NCBI GenBank assembly: GCA_035532735.1
Contig: DATKQM010000067.1
Location: 1 to 8,071, forward strand
Reading direction: 5' to 3'
DNA from: Chersky-840 sp035532735
GTDB lineage: Bacteria; Actinomycetota; Acidimicrobiia; Acidimicrobiales; UBA8190
DNA length: 8,071 nucleotides
Shown: piece after piece, positions 5,751 to 8,071 of the stretch
Layout of the letters: each line of letters begins with the position of its first letter
How positions within the stretch are numbered: position 1 is the stretch's first letter
The notes under the pieces: generated by a model
The model's input: the letters and a program-made list of their open reading frames with translations, nothing else
Databases searched by the model: none
What the model was told of the DNA's origin: nothing
Translations under genes and position numbers: made by a program

Positions 5751-7838
5751 AGAGGAGCCCCGGCCTGACGGCGAGCCGGGGGCGTCGCCGGCGTCTCGGG
5801 CGATGCCCTCGAGAAAAGCGACGACTTCATCGTGGTCGACGGTGCGTCGCATGGGCGGCAGGCCCGCCAGGAGGTCGTGTCGGTAGGTGGCGGTGGCGAG
5901 GCGCGAGTCGAGGACGGCCACCACCCCTTGGTCGGTGGAGGACCGGATGAGCCGTCCCGCCCCCTGGGCCAACAAGGTCGCGGCGCGGGGGATGTCGACG
6001 GTGCGGAACGCCGCCGCCCCGGCACGGTCGCGCCGGGCCTGGAGCAATGGGTCGTCGGGCCTGGAGAAGGGGAGGCGGTCGAGGGTCACGAGCGAGAGGG
6101 TTGGCCCCGGGACGTCGACGCCCTGCCAGAACGACATGGTGGCGAACAGACACGAGGCGTGGTCCGAGGAGAAGGCGTCGAGAAGCTTCGCCTTGGGCTT
6201 GTCGCCCTGGGCGAGCACCTCGAACGGCAAGGTGAGGCGCAGCGCGTCGGCGGCGTCGTGCATGGCGCGCCAGCTCGTGAACAGCGCCAGGGTGCGACCA
6301 CCCGCGGCGGCGATGAGCGAGCCCAGCTCGACATGGAGTGCCTCGCGGGCGCCGGGCCGGCGGGGGTCGGGGAGATGCTTGGCGCAGTAGAGCAGGGCGC
6401 AGGTCTCGAACGGGAAGGGGCTGCCAACCTCCAGATGGTCGGTGGTCTTCGTGGGGAGCCCGAGCCGTGACTCGAGCTGGGGTGGCACCGTCGCCGAGGT
6501 GAGCACGGCTGTGACGTTGGGCCACAGCCGCTGGCCGAGCAGGGGGCCGATGTCGATCGGGGCCACCCGCAAGGTGGGGGTCCGACCCGAGGGACCGGCG
6601 GCCTCGACCCAGGCCACCTGGCCGGCACCGAGGCCGATGACCCTCGACAACTCTTCTCCGAGGTGCCCGACGTTCAACAGGGCGCGATTGCGCCTGGCGG
6701 TGTCGTCCTCTCCGGTGTCTCTCGCGCCAGGGCCACCGCCACCTCCGAGACGGGCGGCACCGGGCCCCGACGACTCGGCGCTGGCCCGACGCAGCGCCCC
6801 GTTGAGGGCGCCGAGCCGTCCCCCCGCCAGTTCGAGCACCGCCGCCAGCTCCTGGGACTCCGGAGCGGGGTCGGTCGATCCCTCGGTCAGGACGCGCCGG
6901 CCCACCAGTGCGCTCAGCATCGCCTCCAGTCGGTCGGCCACCTCCGCCACGCCGTCGACGACGCGCCCGTCGTCGGCGCTCACGAGACCGCGCGTGGCCT
7001 GGGACACCGCCCGGAGGCGACCGGGCGTGATCTCGACGCCGAGCGCCTCGGTCATGACGTCCTCGACGGCGTGGGCTTCGTCGAGGATGACGATGTCGTG
7101 CGCGGGCAGGACGGCGCCGTCGCTGGCGACGTGGGTGGCGTACAAGTGGGTGTTCACCACGACGATGTCGGCCGCGGCGGCGCGCTCGCGGGCCTTCTCG
7201 GCGAAGCAGATCGTCCCCGATGGACACTTGTAGGCCCCTGGACACTCGCGCGCCGAGACCGACACCGCCGCCCAGGCGCGAGGGTTGGGCTCGAACTCGA
7301 GCTCGGCGCGATCGCCGGTGGCCGATGTTTCGGCCCAGGCGATGAGCCGGCGGAGCTGGCCACCGAGCCGACTGATGTCGATCGTCTCCGGAGCGCGACC
7401 CGCTCCGGCCCCGTCCGCCGCCGCGTCGTCATGGAACAGGGCCATGCTCGACACGCCGGCCTCCTCGGCGCCGCCGACTTCGGTGGCCCGCTGGCGACAG
7501 AGGTAGTTCGACCGGCCTTTCAACACCGCGAACTGCACCGTCTTGCGGGCCGCCAGCGCCTCCGACAGCAGCGGAAGGTCCTTGGTGGCGAGCTGATCCT
7601 GAAGGGCCCGGGTGGCGGTGGCCACCACGACGGAGCGACCCGACAACACCGCCGGGACGAGATAGGCGAGGGACTTCCCCGTACCCGTGCCCGCGCCCAC
7701 CACCAGGTGGCGCTGGTCGTCGATGGCGCGTCCGACCGCCTCGGCCATGGCCAGCTGGCCGGGCCGGTCCTCTCCGCCACCGGGGAGGGCGGCGGTCACC
7801 GAGGTCAGCACCTCGGCGACATCGGGGGGGCCTGGCAC
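5739..7838 (-). CDS. dinG: DinG/XPD-type iron-sulfur superfamily 2 DNA helicase
   Basis: About 699 aa, an ATP-dependent 5'-3' DNA helicase of the DinG/Rad3/XPD group. In this numbering: Q-motif region DRPGQLAMAEAV (24-35), Walker A GAGTGTGKS (48-56), four iron-sulfur cysteines C114 (RSNYLC), C199, C205 and C211 (ECPGAYKCPSGTIC), DEAH box (253-256), LTSAT (446-450), SFWQGVDVPG (569-578, motif V) and QGAGRLIR (625-632, motif VI). The four cysteines show that the cluster domain is intact. Such helicases resolve R-loops, G-quadruplexes and stalled forks. A Gly-rich stretch (357-372) lies in the central insert. The GTG at 7838 gives the family's N-terminus and sits seven bases after TACCGT; an upstream GTG at 7898 would add 20 residues unlike the family. 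The gene is convergent with era. I saw no LexA-type box upstream. Confidence 0.93.
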   Translation of the reverse strand: MPGPPDVAEVLTSVTAALPGGGEDRPGQLAMAEAVGRAIDDQRHLVVGAGTGTGKSLAYLVPAVLSGRSVVVATATRALQDQLATKDLPLLSEALAARKTVQFAVLKGRSNYLCRQRATEVGGAEEAGVSSMALFHDDAAADGAGAGRAPETIDISRLGGQLRRLIAWAETSATGDRAELEFEPNPRAWAAVSVSARECPGAYKCPSGTICFAEKARERAAAADIVVVNTHLYATHVASDGAVLPAHDIVILDEAHAVEDVMTEALGVEITPGRLRAVSQATRGLVSADDGRVVDGVAEVADRLEAMLSALVGRRVLTEGSTDPAPESQELAAVLELAGGRLGALNGALRRASAESSGPGAARLGGGGGPGARDTGEDDTARRNRALLNVGHLGEELSRVIGLGAGQVAWVEAAGPSGRTPTLRVAPIDIGPLLGQRLWPNVTAVLTSATVPPQLESRLGLPTKTTDHLEVGSPFPFETCALLYCAKHLPDPRRPGAREALHVELGSLIAAAGGRTLALFTSWRAMHDAADALRLTLPFEVLAQGDKPKAKLLDAFSSDHASCLFATMSFWQGVDVPGPTLSLVTLDRLPFSRPDDPLLQARRDRAGAAAFRTVDIPRAATLLAQGAGRLIRSSTDQGVVAVLDSRLATATYRHDLLAGLPPMRRTVDHDEVVAFLEGIARDAGDAPGSPSGRGSSPEL

Positions 7839-7845
7839 CGATCCG

Positions 7846-7851
7846 ACGGTA
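7846..7851 (-). promoter_or_regulatory. -10 element of a probable leaderless dinG promoter
   Basis: Read on the minus strand the hexamer is TACCGT, matching TANNNT. Seven bases separate it from the GTG at 7838, the distance at which transcription would start on or one base before the start codon. No Shine-Dalgarno sequence precedes this GTG, which fits a leaderless message. The -35 region is poor (GTTTTT or CGTTTT). Confidence 0.4.
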
Positions 7852-7918
7852 GCGGAGCGGGGGTGTGAAAAACGCGTGAACGACCCCGAAATGGGCACCC
7901 AATCCCCGCCCCGCTCGG

Positions 7919-7924
7919 TACCAT
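7919..7924 (+). promoter_or_regulatory. candidate -10 element for a rightward transcript
   Basis: TACCAT fits TANNNT. A start six to seven bases later, near 7931, would make an RNA beginning just before the strong ribosome-binding-like sequence at 7936. No clear -35 hexamer lies 16-18 bases upstream. It is divergent from the dinG promoter, with about 70 bases between the two -10 elements. Confidence 0.3.
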
Positions 7925-7928
7925 GGGC

Positions 7929-8071
7929 GGACCAGAGAAAGGAGGTGGTCCAACTGAGTGGATATCAACTAGGGACCCTGGAGGTGGCTGGCCGCTGAGG
8001 CGGCTCGCTGGACCACCTGGCGAATTCCAGCCAGTTACCCGCTGAGCACCCCGGTCGGGAAGTCGTCCCAC
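7929..8071 (+). promoter_or_regulatory. probable structured 5' leader of a gene beyond the right edge
   Basis: No long gene is recognisable here. The stretch holds AGAAAGGAGGTGGTCC (7936-7951), complementary to the 16S rRNA 3' end over 16 bases with one G-U pair. The segment AGGTGGTCCA (7943-7952) has a perfect inverted copy at 8009-8018. TGGTCC (7946-7951) can alternatively pair with GGACCA (7929-7934), and its GGTCC with GGACC (7973-7977). A second GGAGGTGG (7980-7987) can compete for CCACCT (8013-8018). Further hairpins are GCCGC-TGAG-GCGGC (7991-8004), CTGGC/GCCAG (8017-8021/8030-8034) and GGGA/TCCC (8057-8060/8066-8069). Overlapping, mutually exclusive pairings around a Shine-Dalgarno sequence are typical of attenuators and translational switches. 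I cannot assign it to a known family, and the downstream gene is not visible. Confidence 0.45.
7954..7998 (+). CDS. possible leader mini-ORF (14 codons, CTG start)
   Basis: A perfect AGGAGG (7940-7945) is followed, after eight bases, by a CTG that opens the frame LSGYQLGTLEVAGR and ends in TGA at 7996-7998. CTG is a rare start codon. The in-frame GTG at 7945 overlaps the ribosome-binding sequence and is too close to use it. A GTG at 7958 at twelve bases opens only VDIN before a TAG. Some initiation at this very strong site seems likely, but which codon is used cannot be told. Ribosomes translating to 7998 would cover the second GGAGGTGG and one arm of the local hairpins, which suits a leader-peptide role. 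Confidence 0.22.
   Translation: MSGYQLGTLEVAGR

Noticed and set aside
5705..5758. Bidirectional intrinsic terminator between era and dinG
   Set aside because: Short stems exist (GAGCTC copies; GCTCC-loop-GGAGC at 5744-5758), but no T-run follows on either strand.
6663..7868. Long open frame on the plus strand opposite dinG
   Set aside because: Low-complexity Arg/Gly/Ala-rich translation with no domain; the minus strand has all the helicase motifs.
7936..7951. 3' end of a 16S rRNA gene on the minus strand
   Set aside because: Only the terminal 16 bases resemble it. The sequence that should precede them (helix 44/45, GTAACAAGG and so on) is absent on the minus strand.
7929..8071. tmRNA, SRP RNA, RNase P RNA or cobalamin riboswitch
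   Set aside because: None of their conserved cores (tmRNA ends, SRP tetraloop domain, RNase P core, B12 box) is visible.
7970..8071. Start of a protein reading GPWRWLAAEAARWTTWRIP… after the TAG at 7970-7972
   Set aside because: The frame is open to the window edge and GC3-rich, but it has no usable start codon and resembles no family I recognise.

Overview
The window is very GC-rich and gene-dense, with many GTG starts and short or overlapping gene junctions. Its gene set and order (rsmE, HIT protein, phoH, ybeY, CNNM/CBS protein, era) are typical of an Actinomycetota chromosome. The intact BldD-type regulator supports this. A deep-branching class such as Acidimicrobiia is my guess from overall character; it is not proven by the sequence.

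Plus strand, 2-5706: the window opens inside the 3' end of rsmE (16S rRNA methyltransferase). Two regulators follow: a BldD homologue with a complete cyclic-di-GMP signature and a small excisionase-type HTH protein. Then comes a compact RNA-maturation and housekeeping run: HIT hydrolase, PhoH ATPase, YbeY endoribonuclease, a four-helix CNNM/CBS membrane protein, and the ribosome-assembly GTPase Era. phoH/ybeY overlap by 11 bases and the CNNM gene/era by 4, so translation is probably coupled. RsmE, YbeY and Era all act on 16S rRNA or the 30S subunit.

Minus strand, 7838-5739: a DinG/XPD-type helicase with all four iron-sulfur cysteines converges on era, with 32 bases between the two stop codons. 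Its likeliest start lies seven bases after a TANNNT -10 hexamer, which fits a leaderless mRNA.

Non-coding stretches: 176-366, upstream of bldD, holds a near-consensus BldD box and a perfect 10-bp palindrome. The last ~140 bases (about 7929-8071) hold no recognisable long gene, but they are the most unusual part of the window. They contain a 16-nt near-perfect complement of the 16S rRNA 3' end, several mutually exclusive base-pairing partners for it, and a 14-17 codon mini-ORF. This looks like the structured leader of a gene beyond the right edge, divergent from dinG. I do not recognise it as a described RNA family.

Two in-frame tandem repeats sit at gene junctions: 18 bp x3 at the end of phoH and 21 bp x3 at the start of era. 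The phoH copy also carries the ribosome-binding site of ybeY and is followed by a C7 run.
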